Notes under the pieces: generated by a model
Database searches by the model: none
Told to the model about the DNA's origin: nothing
Seen by the model: only the letters and a program-made list of their open reading frames with translations
Program-made: the position numbers and the translations under genes
DNA from: Knoellia sp. S7-12
GTDB lineage: Bacteria > Actinomycetota > Actinomycetes > Actinomycetales > Dermatophilaceae
NCBI RefSeq assembly: GCF_040518285.1
Contig: NZ_CP155449.1
Coordinates: 186,001-250,000, forward strand
Direction: 5' to 3'
Length of the DNA stretch: 64,000 bases
Shown here: in pieces, positions 27,126 through 36,855 of the stretch
How positions within the stretch are numbered: the stretch's first letter is position 1
Layout: each line of letters begins with the position of its first letter

Positions 27126-28735
27126 TGCGGCGCCCCGACGGGACGCCGCAGGATGACCTCGACTTCGGCGCCGCCCAGTGGTGACCGGCCGATCGTCACC
27201 GAGCCGTCGAGCCGGCGGGCGATCTGGCTCACGAGAGCGAGCCCGACTCCGCGTCCGGTGCCGGCGTCGGCCTTGGTCGTCCAGCCCCGCTCCACCACTC
27301 GGCGCGCCTCCTCGTCGCTCAGTCCAGGACCGCTGTCCCCAACGGTGATTCGCAGGCAGGCGGGAGTGCCCTCGAGATGGACCGTGACCTGACGGTCGGT
27401 GCGGACAGCGACGGCGTCGAGCGCGTTGTCGACGAGGTTGCCGACAACGGTGACGAGCTCACGGGAGGAGACGAGGTCGTGCTCGGCGGGCAGCTCGCCC
27501 GTCACGACGAGCTGTGTGCCGCGCTCGGCGGCTTCCGCGGACTTGCCCAGGAGCAGGGCGGACACGACCGGGTCACCGGTGGCACCCATGACCCGGTCGG
27601 TGAGCATCTGGGCCACCTGCAGCTCGCCGGTGACGAACTGGACGGCGTCCTCGGGCCGTCCCATCTCGATGAGGGACACGACGGTGTGCAGGCGGTTGGC
27701 GGCCTCGTGGGTCTGCGCCCGCAGTGATTCGGTCAGCCCCCGGACGACGTCGAGTTCACCCGTGAGGTGCTGCAGCTCCGTGTGGTCGCGCAGGGTCACG
27801 ACGGCGCCGACGTCGCGGCCCTCCCACAGGGCGGGGGAGGAGCTCGCGACGAGGACGTGTGACCCGGTCACATAGACCTCGTCCTGACCAGCAACCCCTC
27901 TGCTGGCTGCCTCGACGAGGGCGGGCGGCAGGCCCAGGTCGCCGAGCGAACGGCCGATGACGTCGGCCGGCAGGTTGAGGAGTCGCCGCGCCTCGTCGTT
28001 GACGAGCTGCACCTTGTCGTCGTGGTCGATGAGGAGGAGTCCTTCGCGAACGGCATGGAGGACCGCGCGGTAGTACTCGTACATCCGGGTGATCTCGCGC
28101 TCGCCCATCCCATGCGTCTGCCGGAGCAGTCGCCGGCTGATGAGCAGGGCGCCAGTGACGCCGACGAGCAGGACGGCGAGCGCGGCGAGGCCGATGTCCC
28201 CGACCTCGTCGAGCAGGAGGTCCTGCAGCTTGTCCAGGGTGATGCCGACAGCGACGAGGGCGACGACCTCTGTGCCACCGGTGGAGCCGAACACCGGGAC
28301 GATCGAGCGGACCGACGGCCCGAGCGTCCCGACGTATTCCTCGGTGAAGACTCGACCCTGAGGGGCGTTGCCGAGGTTGCCGATGAAGGCCTTGCCGAGC
28401 TGCGTCGGGTTGGGGTGGGAGAACCGCGTCCGGTCGAGCGCCATGACCACGACGAAGTCGACATCGGTGTCGACGCGCACCAGTTCGGCAAACGGCTGAA
28501 GATCCCCTGACGGCTCCGAACTGGCCAGCGCCTCGGTGACCACGGGCGCGCGTGCGACCGCCGTGGCGACCGCGACTGCCTTGTCGCGGGCGCTGCGTCG
28601 GATGTCCTGCCGGGCGTCGAAGGTCGCGAGCGCGAGTGCGGTCACGACGAGGACGGCCACGACGATCACCTGGAGGACGAGGACCTGACGAGCCACTGAC
28701 CGTTCGTGGCTCAACCGGGGGAGCACATTGGGCAT
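27122..28735 (-). CDS. CitA/DcuS-type sensor histidine kinase
   Basis: Predicted 537-residue membrane sensor. Helix 1 (about 15-38) is followed by a PDC/sCache-type extracytoplasmic domain of about 130 residues (SHPNPTQLGKAFIG is the citrate/dicarboxylate sensor hallmark), helix 2 (GLAALAVLLVGVTGALL), a cytoplasmic PAS domain, a His box with THEAANRLHT (His near residue 342), and an HATPase with N-box NLVDNALDAV and GTGRGVGLALV. Ligand is probably a small carboxylate. The start is uncertain: ATG 28735 and GTG 28765 are both possible and neither has a clear ribosome site. The 266-base stretch upstream to 29002 shows no further gene. Confidence 0.85.
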   Translation of the reverse strand: MPNVLPRLSHERSVARQVLVLQVIVVAVLVVTALALATFDARQDIRRSARDKAVAVATAVARAPVVTEALASSEPSGDLQPFAELVRVDTDVDFVVVMALDRTRFSHPNPTQLGKAFIGNLGNAPQGRVFTEEYVGTLGPSVRSIVPVFGSTGGTEVVALVAVGITLDKLQDLLLDEVGDIGLAALAVLLVGVTGALLISRRLLRQTHGMGEREITRMYEYYRAVLHAVREGLLLIDHDDKVQLVNDEARRLLNLPADVIGRSLGDLGLPPALVEAASRGVAGQDEVYVTGSHVLVASSSPALWEGRDVGAVVTLRDHTELQHLTGELDVVRGLTESLRAQTHEAANRLHTVVSLIEMGRPEDAVQFVTGELQVAQMLTDRVMGATGDPVVSALLLGKSAEAAERGTQLVVTGELPAEHDLVSSRELVTVVGNLVDNALDAVAVRTDRQVTVHLEGTPACLRITVGDSGPGLSDEEARRVVERGWTTKADAGTGRGVGLALVSQIARRLDGSVTIGRSPLGGAEVEVILRRPVGAPQ

Positions 28736-29001
28736 CGTAGGCTCAGTCGAGGCCAGAACCGGCACGGACGCTCCACCTGGTCACGGCGCGATCCCGATGC
28801 CGCCCTTTCGTTCCCAAGGCGGCGTACTGGTCAGCATGGTCAGCCTCCCTGCTCGTCGATGGGTCGATGAGTGGGGCATGTCTACCTCCAGGTCGCGCGG
28901 CTCGCCGTTGAGCCGCTCGTTCGACCCTAGAAAGGGGAGGCCGGCGAGCCTAGGTTGTGTTCGTAGTGGACATGAGGAGCACGCAGCGGAGAGGAACGAC
29001 G

Positions 29002-29439
29002 ATGGGCGAGCACCCGGCATACGTGCACACGGTTCTGGACTGTGAGCGACCCCGCGAACTCGCCGAGTTCTATCGGCAGTTCCTCGGCCTCATCTATCGA
29101 CCGGGCGACGAACCACCCCTCGACGGCAGCGCAGCCGACGACCCCGCCGACTGGCTCGTCCTCACCCGAACCGACGGCACGCGGCAGCTCGCGTTCCAAC
29201 AGGTCGCGCGCCTGGAACGCACCACCTGGCCCGAACACGTTGTGCCCCAGCAACTGCACATCGACTACCTCGTCGACAGTGTCGAGGAACTCGAACGACA
29301 CAAGGACACGGCCCTGCGACTCGGCGCCGAGATCCGACTCGACCGCACCGACGACGAGGAGGAGCCGCTCTATGTCCTCGTCGACCCGGCCGGACACCCC
29401 TTCTGTCTGCTCGTCGGCAGCGACGAAGCAACGAGTTGA
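29002..29439 (+). CDS. VOC superfamily protein
   Basis: Predicted 145-residue protein beginning HPAYVHTVLDCERPRELAEF, with a second module at LHIDYLVDSVEELERHKDTA and ending YVLVDPAGHPFCLLVG. This pattern, with PAGHPFCL near the end, is frequent in actinobacterial VOC proteins of unknown activity. GAGAGGA lies six to ten bases before the start; the upstream in-frame ATG at 28957 gives unrelated sequence. No operon partner is evident; the DedA gene follows after 65 bases with its own apparent start. Confidence 0.78.
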   Translation: MGEHPAYVHTVLDCERPRELAEFYRQFLGLIYRPGDEPPLDGSAADDPADWLVLTRTDGTRQLAFQQVARLERTTWPEHVVPQQLHIDYLVDSVEELERHKDTALRLGAEIRLDRTDDEEEPLYVLVDPAGHPFCLLVGSDEATS

Positions 29440-29504
29440 CGAGCGTTGGGTGAATGCTGCCGGTCGGTGGACGCCGTCCGGCGTGAGTCGGCGAGACTGG
29501 ACTC

Positions 29505-30155
29505 ATGGTCGAGGCGATCAACACCTTCATCGAGCTGCATGCGGGTTCGGCGTGGCTGATCCCTGCCCTGTTCGTCTTCTTCGCCGTTGACGGTGTGCTG
29601 CCGCCCCTTCCGAGTGAAGGCGTGCTCATCGGGCTGGCCGCGGTCGGTGCATCGACGGGGACGCCGCACTGGCTCGCGCTCTTCGGCGCGGCTGCAGCGG
29701 GTGCGTGGGTCGGTGACAACCTCGGCTACCTCCTGGGCCGGCATGTGTCCCTCGACCGGCTGCTCGAGCGCAGCGCACGCGGGCGACAGGCGCTCAGGTG
29801 GGCGCGAGGACACTTTGAGCGACGTGGCGGCGTCATCATCATCGTTGGGCGATGGGTGCCAATCGGACGAGCAGCCGTCAACCTCACGGCCGGCGCGACC
29901 GGCTACTCACAGCGGCGTTTTGCCGGCTTCACCGTCCTTTCGGGAGTCACGTGGGCGGCGTGGTCCGTCGGGGTCGGGACCCTTGCCGGCCACTGGGTGC
30001 AGGACAACGCGCTGCTGGCTGCCTTCGTCGGCATCGTGGTGGCCGTGACCGTCGCCGTCATCATCGAGCGCGTCACGCGCCTGCTGCCCCGGGCGTCTCC
30101 TGCCGTGGCGGGCGAGAACGCGCAAGCGGCAGAGCCACATGTGAAGATCCGGTGA
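29505..30155 (+). CDS. DedA-family (SNARE-associated/VTT domain) membrane protein
   Basis: Predicted 216-residue inner-membrane protein. The VTT domain signatures are FFAVDGVLPPLPSEGVLIG near residue 25, the acidic/Gly segment AGAWVGDNLGYLLGRH, and the RWVPIGRAAVNLTAGATGY region (about 120-140), which in DedA/Tvp38 proteins is the conserved arginine-glycine loop. The family transports undecaprenyl phosphate or phospholipids across the membrane and affects envelope integrity. There is no clear ribosome site; the sequence GAGACT lies six bases before the ATG, a weak leaderless promoter pattern. Confidence 0.84.
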   Translation: MVEAINTFIELHAGSAWLIPALFVFFAVDGVLPPLPSEGVLIGLAAVGASTGTPHWLALFGAAAAGAWVGDNLGYLLGRHVSLDRLLERSARGRQALRWARGHFERRGGVIIIVGRWVPIGRAAVNLTAGATGYSQRRFAGFTVLSGVTWAAWSVGVGTLAGHWVQDNALLAAFVGIVVAVTVAVIIERVTRLLPRASPAVAGENAQAAEPHVKIR

Positions 30156-30264
30156 GGATCAACCGCCACGGCCTTGCCGGGCGGGCACGTCGGCGCGGCC
30201 GATGAAAGAGTGGCGGGTAGTCATGGCCGGGCAGTCCGCCCGAGCCGTCGGATCGTGAGGGGTT

Positions 30265-32211
30265 ATGCAGGTGCGTTCGCGTGGGTGGGGATTCAAGGTG
30301 GGGATCGCAGTCGTCGTGGCAGCGCTCGTCGGGGGAGCCGCGTGGGGCGGCCTGACGTGGCTGGCGCGCGACAAGGATGCGGCGAGGGTGGCAGTCGATC
30401 GAGTCGCGACCGGCCTCGCAGCAGCGAAGTTCGAGCCGGGCGCAGTCGTCGCCGACGGAGCGGCGCCTGACCTGGCTGCCCTCGTCAAGGGCATGGGCAA
30501 GGCCACGCACAGCGTCGAGGTCGCGTCGGTGACCGAACCCGCAGATGGCGCAGCCGAGGCAACGTTGCGTCATTCATGGACCCTGCCGGGGTCGAAGGAG
30601 CCGTGGAACTACGAGACGCCGCTCAAGGTCAGCAAGACCGACGGCACCTGGGCAGGCGTGTGGAACCCCGAGATGCTCGCGCCGGGTCTCGTCGAGGGGG
30701 AGACCCTGAGCGTCAAGCGCCAGCAGCCCGTGCGCGCCGGGATCCTTGGAGCAGGCGACCAGCCGATCGTCGAGGCTCGCAACGTCTTCCGCATCGGCAT
30801 CGACAAGACCAAGGCGACCGCAGCAGAGGCGCTCGCGACAGCGCCCACGCTCGCGGATGCGCTGGGGATCAATGCTGCCAACTACGTGACCGCCGTCAAG
30901 AATGCGGGACCCAAGGCCTTCGTCGAGGCGATCACGGTGCGCGCAAACAGCCCTCAGGAGGCGGCAGCGCGACAGCTCGATGCGCCCGGTGTCTTCTTCA
31001 TTGCCGACACGCGCCCGCTCGCGCCGACCGCGACCTTCGCTCGACCCCTCCTCGGGATCGTCGGTGACGCGACCGCCGAGATCGTCGAGAAGTCACAGGG
31101 CAAGGTTGTTGCCGGCGACACGGTCGGCATCGGCGGCCTCCAGTCCGCGCTCAACGACCAACTCGCCGGCGAGCCGAGCTACGCCGTCCTCGCGACGGGT
31201 GGCGCGGAGGATCGCACGCTCTTCAACACCGAGTCCAAGCCGGGTTCGCCCGTGACGCTAACCCTCGACATCGCGAAGCAGCAGGCGGCCGAGGCCGTCC
31301 TGGCCAAGGTGACCCCGGCGTCGGCCATCGTCGCGATCCAGCCGTCGACGGGCAATGTCCTCGCTGCCGCGAGCGGCCCGGGTGGCAAGGGTGCCTCGAC
31401 CGCGACGCAGGGCCGCTATGCGCCGGGCTCGACGTTCAAGACGGTGTCGACGCTCGCCCTGCTGCGCTCGGGACTGTCGCCGGCGAGCAAGGTCGAGTGC
31501 ACTCCGACGATCACCGTGGACGGGCGCTCGTTCAAGAACGTCGACGGCTACCCGACGTCGGCCCTGGGGTCGGTGCCGTTCGGCACGGCGTTCGCGAACT
31601 CGTGCAACACCGCCTTCATCCGGGCCGGCGAGAAGCTTGCTCCGGCTGACCTGCCCAGTGCCGCAGCGGGTCTGGGACTCACGGCCGGGTCCACCCTGGG
31701 GCTCCCGGCCTTCCTCGGTTCGGTGCCGGCGCCCCAGCCGGGCACCGACGAGGCTGCCTCGATGATCGGTCAGTCCAAGGTCGAGGCCTCCCCGCTCGGC
31801 ATGGCGACCGTCGCCGCCTCGATCTCCGCCGGCAAGTCCGTGACACCCACCCTTGTCGTCGGCGCCAAGGGTGAGAACTCAGCCTCGACGGCGAGCCCGT
31901 CGGCATCGGCTCCCTCGCCAAGCCCGACGCCCGTCAAGCCGGTCACGGCCGCCGAAGGAGCTCAGCTCAAGACGCTCATGCGTGGGGTCGTCGAGCAGGG
32001 CAGTGGCAAGTTCCTCCTCGACGTCCCGGGCGAGCCGGTCCTCGCCAAGACGGGCACCGCCGAGTTCGGTGACGTCAACGCGCTCAAGCAGCACGTGTGG
32101 ATGATCGCGATCCAGGGCGACCTCGCCGTCGCGGTCTTCGTCAACGAGGGCGAGGGTGGCTCGACCACCGCTGGCCCGCTGCTCGAGGAATTCCTGCGCG
32201 CCGTCGCCTGA
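30265..32211 (+). CDS. Penicillin-binding transpeptidase with MecA_N (NTF2-like) domain
   Basis: Predicted 648-residue class B penicillin-binding protein. One N-terminal membrane anchor (about 10-33), an NTF2-like MecA_N domain (about 35-150), a dimerisation region, then the transpeptidase domain with SxxK as S389-T-F-K392 (PGSTFK), SxN as S446-C-N448, and KTG at 595-597. It crosslinks peptidoglycan on the outer face of the membrane. A Ser/Pro/Ala-rich insert (about 535-555) precedes KTG. MecA_N proteins include low-affinity PBPs such as PBP2a, so beta-lactam tolerance is possible but unshown. GAGGGG stands unusually close to the ATG, so a GTG six bases downstream could be the real start. Confidence 0.86.
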   Translation: MQVRSRGWGFKVGIAVVVAALVGGAAWGGLTWLARDKDAARVAVDRVATGLAAAKFEPGAVVADGAAPDLAALVKGMGKATHSVEVASVTEPADGAAEATLRHSWTLPGSKEPWNYETPLKVSKTDGTWAGVWNPEMLAPGLVEGETLSVKRQQPVRAGILGAGDQPIVEARNVFRIGIDKTKATAAEALATAPTLADALGINAANYVTAVKNAGPKAFVEAITVRANSPQEAAARQLDAPGVFFIADTRPLAPTATFARPLLGIVGDATAEIVEKSQGKVVAGDTVGIGGLQSALNDQLAGEPSYAVLATGGAEDRTLFNTESKPGSPVTLTLDIAKQQAAEAVLAKVTPASAIVAIQPSTGNVLAAASGPGGKGASTATQGRYAPGSTFKTVSTLALLRSGLSPASKVECTPTITVDGRSFKNVDGYPTSALGSVPFGTAFANSCNTAFIRAGEKLAPADLPSAAAGLGLTAGSTLGLPAFLGSVPAPQPGTDEAASMIGQSKVEASPLGMATVAASISAGKSVTPTLVVGAKGENSASTASPSASAPSPSPTPVKPVTAAEGAQLKTLMRGVVEQGSGKFLLDVPGEPVLAKTGTAEFGDVNALKQHVWMIAIQGDLAVAVFVNEGEGGSTTAGPLLEEFLRAVA

Positions 32212-32230
32212 TCGTCCGCACCAGCTGCCG

Positions 32231-32288
32231 CACGACCTACTGCACCGTAAGTGGGGTGATCACCCCACTTACGGTGCAGTAGGTCGTG
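32231..32288. repeat. Perfect 58-bp palindrome between convergent genes (copy 1)
   Basis: The 29 bases from 32231 are followed without a spacer by their exact reverse complement, centred on TGA|TCA at 32259/32260. The core CTACTGCACCGTAAGTGGGG recurs at 48221-48266. It lies 19 bases after the PBP stop and just before the photolyase stop, so a terminator role is likely, but a perfect 58-bp inverted repeat with no loop and a distant second copy also suggests a dispersed palindromic element. Confidence 0.9.
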
Positions 32289-32295
32289 CCTCCAA

Positions 32296-33660
32296 TCAGC
32301 CGGTGACCTCACCGAGGCGTCGCAGGGCCTCGCGGCGCTCCTCGGCGTGGTCGACGATCCGCGTCGGATAGTCGTGGGCATACCCCTCTGGGTGCTCCCA
32401 CGGCTGGTGGGCCGCCTTGCCGCTGAGGTGCGCGAGTTCGGGAACCCACTGCCGCACGTAGTCGCCGTCAGGGTCGAACTTCTCGCCCTGGGTCACCGGG
32501 TTGAAGACGCGGAAGTAGGGCGATGCGTCGGTGCCCGTCCCTGCGACCCACTGCCAACCGTGGTTGTTCGACGCGATGTCGCCGTCGATGAGGTGGTCGA
32601 GGAAGTGCTTCGCCCCGATCGGCCACCACACGTGCAGGTCCTTGGTGAGGAAGCTCGCCGTGATCATCCGGACCCGGTTGTGCATCCACCCCTGCGCGAG
32701 CAGCTGGCGCATCCCGGCGTCGACGATCGGATAGCCCGTCGTGCCCGTCCGCCACGCCTCGATGGCATCGTCCGGTTCGTCATAGGCCATCCCGGACAGT
32801 GGATCGCGCAGGTCGCTCCACGCGCTGGAGGGGTTGTGCCACAACACATCCGCATAGAACTCGCGCCACGCGATCTCGGTGACATAGGTCTGCGCCCCCT
32901 GGCCCCGCTGGTCCGCCAGGTCTGCGAGCAGGGTGCGCGGATGGACAACACCGAGCTTGAGATAGGGAGACAGGCGTGACGTGCCGTCCGTGCCCGGCAG
33001 GTCCCGATCGGTCGCGTATGCCGTGAGTGCGGTGTCGCAGAATTCTCGCCACCGCGCGTGAGCGGCCTTCTCCCCGGCTTGTGGGAGCTCGGGCAGGTCG
33101 GGAGCGGCGAGAGCCTGGCGGATGGCCTGAGTCGCCTTGTCGTCGTCGCCGACGTGCCGGAGCGGCAACTCACGCGGCCTCGGTGCCGGGTCGGGCCAGC
33201 CGTGCCCGCGCCACGCCTTCGCGAAGGGGGTGAAGACCTTGTAGGGCCCACCACTCAGGTTGTGCACGAGACCCGGCCCCACGGCATACGGGGTGCCGGT
33301 CTCGACCCACTCGACCCCGGCGGCCGCAAGGACTGCCGCGACGGCCTCGTCACGGCGGTGACCAAAAGGCGTCGTCTCACGGGTGACGTGGACCGAGGTG
33401 GCGCCCACGCGGGTGGCGAGCTCGAGGACGACCTGCCGGGGATCGCCCCAGAGCAGGGTCAGGCCGTCGTCGAACTCATCGCGGGTGGCCTTGAGAGTCG
33501 CTGCGAGCCAGGCGCGACGCACCGGTCCGGCGTTCGCCCACAGCTTGGGGTCGATGACGTAGGCGACGATGAGTTCGCCGTCCGCCGCGTCACGAGCAGC
33601 AAGCAGGGCGGGGTGGTCGGCCCGACGCAGGTCGCGGCGCAGCCACAGGATCGAGGTCAT
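32296..33660 (-). CDS. phr: Deoxyribodipyrimidine photolyase
   Basis: Predicted 454-residue class I CPD photolyase-type flavoprotein. The N-terminal antenna domain starts ILWLRRDLRRADHPALLAA. The FAD domain shows GTSRLSPYLKLGVVHPR, IAWREFYADVLW, TGYPIVDAGMRQLLAQGWM with HNRVRMI, and the hallmark WQWVAGTGTDASPYFRVFNP. It would repair UV cyclobutane dimers using blue light and FADH-. The start has CACGAT six bases upstream rather than a proper ribosome site, compatible with a leaderless mRNA. The gene is separated from the convergent PBP gene by the 58-bp palindrome. No cryptochrome-specific feature is evident. Confidence 0.9.
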   Translation of the reverse strand: MTSILWLRRDLRRADHPALLAARDAADGELIVAYVIDPKLWANAGPVRRAWLAATLKATRDEFDDGLTLLWGDPRQVVLELATRVGATSVHVTRETTPFGHRRDEAVAAVLAAAGVEWVETGTPYAVGPGLVHNLSGGPYKVFTPFAKAWRGHGWPDPAPRPRELPLRHVGDDDKATQAIRQALAAPDLPELPQAGEKAAHARWREFCDTALTAYATDRDLPGTDGTSRLSPYLKLGVVHPRTLLADLADQRGQGAQTYVTEIAWREFYADVLWHNPSSAWSDLRDPLSGMAYDEPDDAIEAWRTGTTGYPIVDAGMRQLLAQGWMHNRVRMITASFLTKDLHVWWPIGAKHFLDHLIDGDIASNNHGWQWVAGTGTDASPYFRVFNPVTQGEKFDPDGDYVRQWVPELAHLSGKAAHQPWEHPEGYAHDYPTRIVDHAEERREALRRLGEVTG

Positions 33661-33677
33661 TCCCCGATCGTGTCACC

Positions 33678-34061
33678 TCAGCCTCTGAGGACCGCCTCTA
33701 GGACGTCGGCCTCGCGTCGAAGGTCTTCGGCCCGGTCCGGATGACCGGCCCCCTCGATCTCGACTGCTGCCTCGCGGCGCTCGTCCACCTCGCCGCGCAT
33801 CAGCGCCCGCACGTCGTCGAGGCTGAGTTCGCGTCGCGCGGCCTCGGTCGCACCCACCCCGATGACGGCGCCAGCGATCGGGGATTCATCCCGGGTGGTC
33901 GTTGGTTCGGCGGGGACGGCCTCGGCGTTGTCGATGGCGCTGAGTGCCGAACGCAGGGCCGAGACAGCGAGCTTGTCTCGGCCACGCATGGCTTCTTTGA
34001 GGGAGGTGCGCATCGACGCGCGGACCTCGTCGACCGTCGGGAGAGGAGTCGCGTCTGTCAT
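33678..34061 (-). CDS. GatB/YqeY-domain protein
   Basis: Predicted 127-residue cytosolic protein starting TDATPLPTVDEVRASMRTSL. The core RTSLKEAMRGRDKLAVSALRSALSAIDNAEAV matches the GatB/YqeY signature, where a conserved helical bundle occurs with the K-A-M-x-x-x-D motif. YqeY proteins resemble the C-terminal domain of the amidotransferase subunit GatB but their own function is unclear. The start at 34061 is chosen because it begins the conserved part; the longer reading to 34133 comes within 14 bases of the divergent SRPBCC gene. The upstream AACAAT box six bases before the ATG hints at a leaderless start. Confidence 0.75.
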   Translation of the reverse strand: MTDATPLPTVDEVRASMRTSLKEAMRGRDKLAVSALRSALSAIDNAEAVPAEPTTTRDESPIAGAVIGVGATEAARRELSLDDVRALMRGEVDERREAAVEIEGAGHPDRAEDLRREADVLEAVLRG

Positions 34062-34147
34062 CTGGCCATTGTTGTCCGGCGAGTTCTCCCATGTCGCGTG
34101 AGTTCGTTGCGGAGGACGGGCAGGCGTGCTCATGATTCGATGAAGTC

Positions 34148-34600
34148 ATGGACAATGAAATTCGAGTCGTCAGCGCCAGCCGGGACATCGCCGCTCCCGC
34201 CGAGACCGTCTTCGAGTTGATCGCTGACCCGCGACGGCAGCCCGAGTGGGACGGCAACGACAACCTCGTCGAGATCATCACGGGCGATCGCATTCGCAGC
34301 GTCGGCGAGAGCTTCGCGATGCGCACGACGAAGGGCAATCACCGCGACAACCTCGTCGTCGACTTCGAGGAGGGGCGCCGTATCGCGTGGCGTCCCGGCA
34401 ACGAGGGCGAGGCGCCAGCGGGACATGAGTGGCGGTGGGAGGTCGTGCCGCTCGAGCACGGCAGTGCACGGGTCACGCACACCTATGACTGGACCGAGCT
34501 CACCGACGAAGCCCGTATGCCGCGTGCTCGGGCCACGCAGGAACCGCAGTTGCGAGCGTCTCTGGACCGCTTGGCGGCTCTTGCGGAATCCCTCGCCTGA
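34148..34600 (+). CDS. SRPBCC (START/Bet v 1-like) family protein
   Basis: Predicted 150-residue protein with a helix-grip fold pattern: N-terminal strand EIRVVSASRDIAAPAETVFELI, then ADPRRQPEWDGNDNL, central strands with RTTKGNHRDNLVVDFEEG, and a C-terminal helix QLRASLDRLAALAESL. SRPBCC proteins bind hydrophobic ligands or act as toxin/cyclase-like enzymes; this one is unassigned. It is divergent from the YqeY-domain gene and convergent with copA (11-base gap). No ribosome site; the bases before the ATG resemble a weak -10 box. Confidence 0.75.
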   Translation: MDNEIRVVSASRDIAAPAETVFELIADPRRQPEWDGNDNLVEIITGDRIRSVGESFAMRTTKGNHRDNLVVDFEEGRRIAWRPGNEGEAPAGHEWRWEVVPLEHGSARVTHTYDWTELTDEARMPRARATQEPQLRASLDRLAALAESLA

Positions 34601-34611
34601 GGAAGCCGACG

Positions 34612-36855
34612 TCAGGCTTCGGCGCGAAAACCCCTGAGCCGCAAGCTGTTGCTCACGACAAACACTGACGACAGGGCCATGGCCGCCCCGGCGAGCATCG
34701 GGTTGAGCAGTCCGGCGGCGGCGAGTGGGATGGCCGCGACGTTGTAGCCGAACGCCCAGAACAGGTTGCTCTTGATCGTCGAGAGGGTGCGGCGGGCGAG
34801 ACGGATCGCGTCTGGGGCCACCCGGAGGTCGCCGCGCACGAGGGTGAGGTCGCTGGCCTCGATGGCAACGTCGGTCCCGGTGCCCATGGCCATGCCGAGG
34901 TCTGCCGCGGCGAGGGCGGCGGCGTCGTTGACCCCGTCACCGATCATGGCGACAACCTTGCCCTCGCCCTGGAGTCGCTGGACGACGGCGACCTTGTCGG
35001 CCGGCATGACGTCGGCGATGACGTGCTCGGGTGCGATGCCGACTTCCGCGGCGACGGTGCGGGCGGCCTCGGCGTTGTCGCCCGTGAGGAGATAGGGCGT
35101 GAGTCCGAGGTCTCGCAGTCGTGAGATCGCCTCTGCCGAACTGGCTTTGACAGCGTCAGAAACGGTGAGTATGCCGCGTGCCTTGCCGTCCCAGCCGATC
35201 GCCACCGGCGTCGCACCGGTGCTGCGGGCGTGGGTGAGTGCGGTCTCGAGTTCCGGCCCGAGTCCGATCGACCAGTCGGCCAGGAGCTGGGGGCGGCCGA
35301 TGACGGCAGCGTGACCGTCCACGACTCCCTGGACTCCGAGGCCATCGACGCTGGTGAAGCCCTCGACCAGTGCGAGCTCGAGGCCCGCGCCCCTTGCTCC
35401 GGTGACGATGGCCCTCGCGATGGGGTGCTCGGACCCGTGTTCCAATGACGCGGCAAGGCCCAGGACCTCGTCGCGGTCCTCGCCGGGGGCGGCGACGACG
35501 TCACGCAGGGTCATCTGTCCGGTGGTGATCGTGCCGGTCTTGTCGAGGACGACGGTGTCGACCTGGCGGGTGGACTCCAGGACCTCGGGGCCCTTGATGA
35601 GGATGCCGAGCTGCGCGCCGCGGCCGGTGCCGACCATGAGGGCGGTGGGTGTCGCGAGGCCGAGGGCGCAGGGGCAGGCGATGATGAGGACGGAGATCGC
35701 GGCGGTGAACGCGGCCGTCCACCCCGAGCCCGTGCCGAGCCAGAAGCCCAGCGTGCCGATCGCGAGGCCAATGACGATCGGGACGAAGATCCCGGAGATG
35801 CGATCGGCGAGCCGCTGCACCTGGGCCTTGCCGTTCTGGGCGTCCTCGACGAGCCGAGCCATCTGGGCAAGTTGGGTGTCGCTGCCGACGCGCGTGGCTC
35901 GCACGACGAGCCGACCGCCGGAGTTCACGGTGGCCCCGACGACGGAGTCGCCGACGGTGACCTCGACCGGCACGGACTCGCCCGTGAGCATGGAGGCATC
36001 GACGGCGGACGAACCCGTGACAACGGTGCCGTCGGTCGCGATCTTCTCGCCGGGGCGGACGACGAACTCGTCACCCACCGCGAGCTGGTCCACCGGGATG
36101 CGCACCTCCTTGCCGTCACGGAGCACGGCGACGTCCTTGGCGCCCATCTCGAGCAGGGCGCGCAGTGCCGCGCCGGACTGACGCTTGGCCCGCGCCTCGG
36201 CATAGCGACCGGCGAGCAGGAAGGTCGTCACACCAGCCGCAGCCTCGAGATAGATGTTGCCCGCGCCGTCGGTCCGCTCGATGGTGAGCCGGAACGGGTG
36301 CGTCATGCCGGGCGTGCCAGCCGTGCCGAGGAAGAGCGCATAGAGCGACCACCCGAATGCTGCGAGGGTGCCGACCGAGATGAGGGTGTCCATCGTCGTC
36401 GCGCCGTGGCGCAGGTTGACCCAGGCAGCCCGGTGGAAGGGCCAGGCACCCCAGACGACGACGGGTGCGGCCAGCACCAGGGACGCCCACTGCCAATAGG
36501 TGAACTGGAGCGTGGGCGCCATCGCCATAGCGATGACCGGCACGGTGAGCACCGTTGAGATGAGCAGCCGGTCGCGCAGCGCTCGCGTCGGGTCGGTGAC
36601 CTTCGACGACGCAGCGGGATCGTCTGCGGAAGGTGCGTTGGGAGCGGGAGGCAGGCTCGCGGCATACCCGGCCTGTTCGACGGACGCGAGCAGGTCGTCA
36701 GGTGAGACGCTCTCAGGGAACTCCACCTTCGCCTTCTCGGTGGAGTAGTTCACCGTCGCCACGACGCCGTCGAGCTTGTTGAGCTTGCGCTCGATGCGGT
36801 TGGCGCACGACGCGCAGGTCATGCCGGTGATGTCGAGCTCAATGGTGGTGGCCAC
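34612..36855 (-). CDS. copA: Copper-transporting P1B-type ATPase CopA
   Basis: Predicted 747-residue copper exporter. One N-terminal HMA domain has GMTCASC (C14/C17). The membrane CPC motif is in [11 protein letters not shown] (near residue 395), and the soluble domains show TGES, DKTGT (Asp near 437), SEHPIA and [10 protein letters not shown]. It pumps Cu(I) out of the cytosol at the expense of ATP. The GTG at 36855 has a perfect GGAGG six bases upstream; longer readings extend into the upstream gene and are Ser/Arg-rich noise. It overlaps the anchored-protein gene by 17 bases and is last in the csoR-copZ-X-copA unit. Confidence 0.93.
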   Translation of the reverse strand: MATTIELDITGMTCASCANRIERKLNKLDGVVATVNYSTEKAKVEFPESVSPDDLLASVEQAGYAASLPPAPNAPSADDPAASSKVTDPTRALRDRLLISTVLTVPVIAMAMAPTLQFTYWQWASLVLAAPVVVWGAWPFHRAAWVNLRHGATTMDTLISVGTLAAFGWSLYALFLGTAGTPGMTHPFRLTIERTDGAGNIYLEAAAGVTTFLLAGRYAEARAKRQSGAALRALLEMGAKDVAVLRDGKEVRIPVDQLAVGDEFVVRPGEKIATDGTVVTGSSAVDASMLTGESVPVEVTVGDSVVGATVNSGGRLVVRATRVGSDTQLAQMARLVEDAQNGKAQVQRLADRISGIFVPIVIGLAIGTLGFWLGTGSGWTAAFTAAISVLIIACPCALGLATPTALMVGTGRGAQLGILIKGPEVLESTRQVDTVVLDKTGTITTGQMTLRDVVAAPGEDRDEVLGLAASLEHGSEHPIARAIVTGARGAGLELALVEGFTSVDGLGVQGVVDGHAAVIGRPQLLADWSIGLGPELETALTHARSTGATPVAIGWDGKARGILTVSDAVKASSAEAISRLRDLGLTPYLLTGDNAEAARTVAAEVGIAPEHVIADVMPADKVAVVQRLQGEGKVVAMIGDGVNDAAALAAADLGMAMGTGTDVAIEASDLTLVRGDLRVAPDAIRLARRTLSTIKSNLFWAFGYNVAAIPLAAAGLLNPMLAGAAMALSSVFVVSNSLRLRGFRAEA

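Noticed and set aside
28781..29020. A short minus-strand ORF in the gap upstream of the sensor kinase
   Set aside because: No ribosome site, no domain and Pro/Ser/Arg composition typical of spurious frames.
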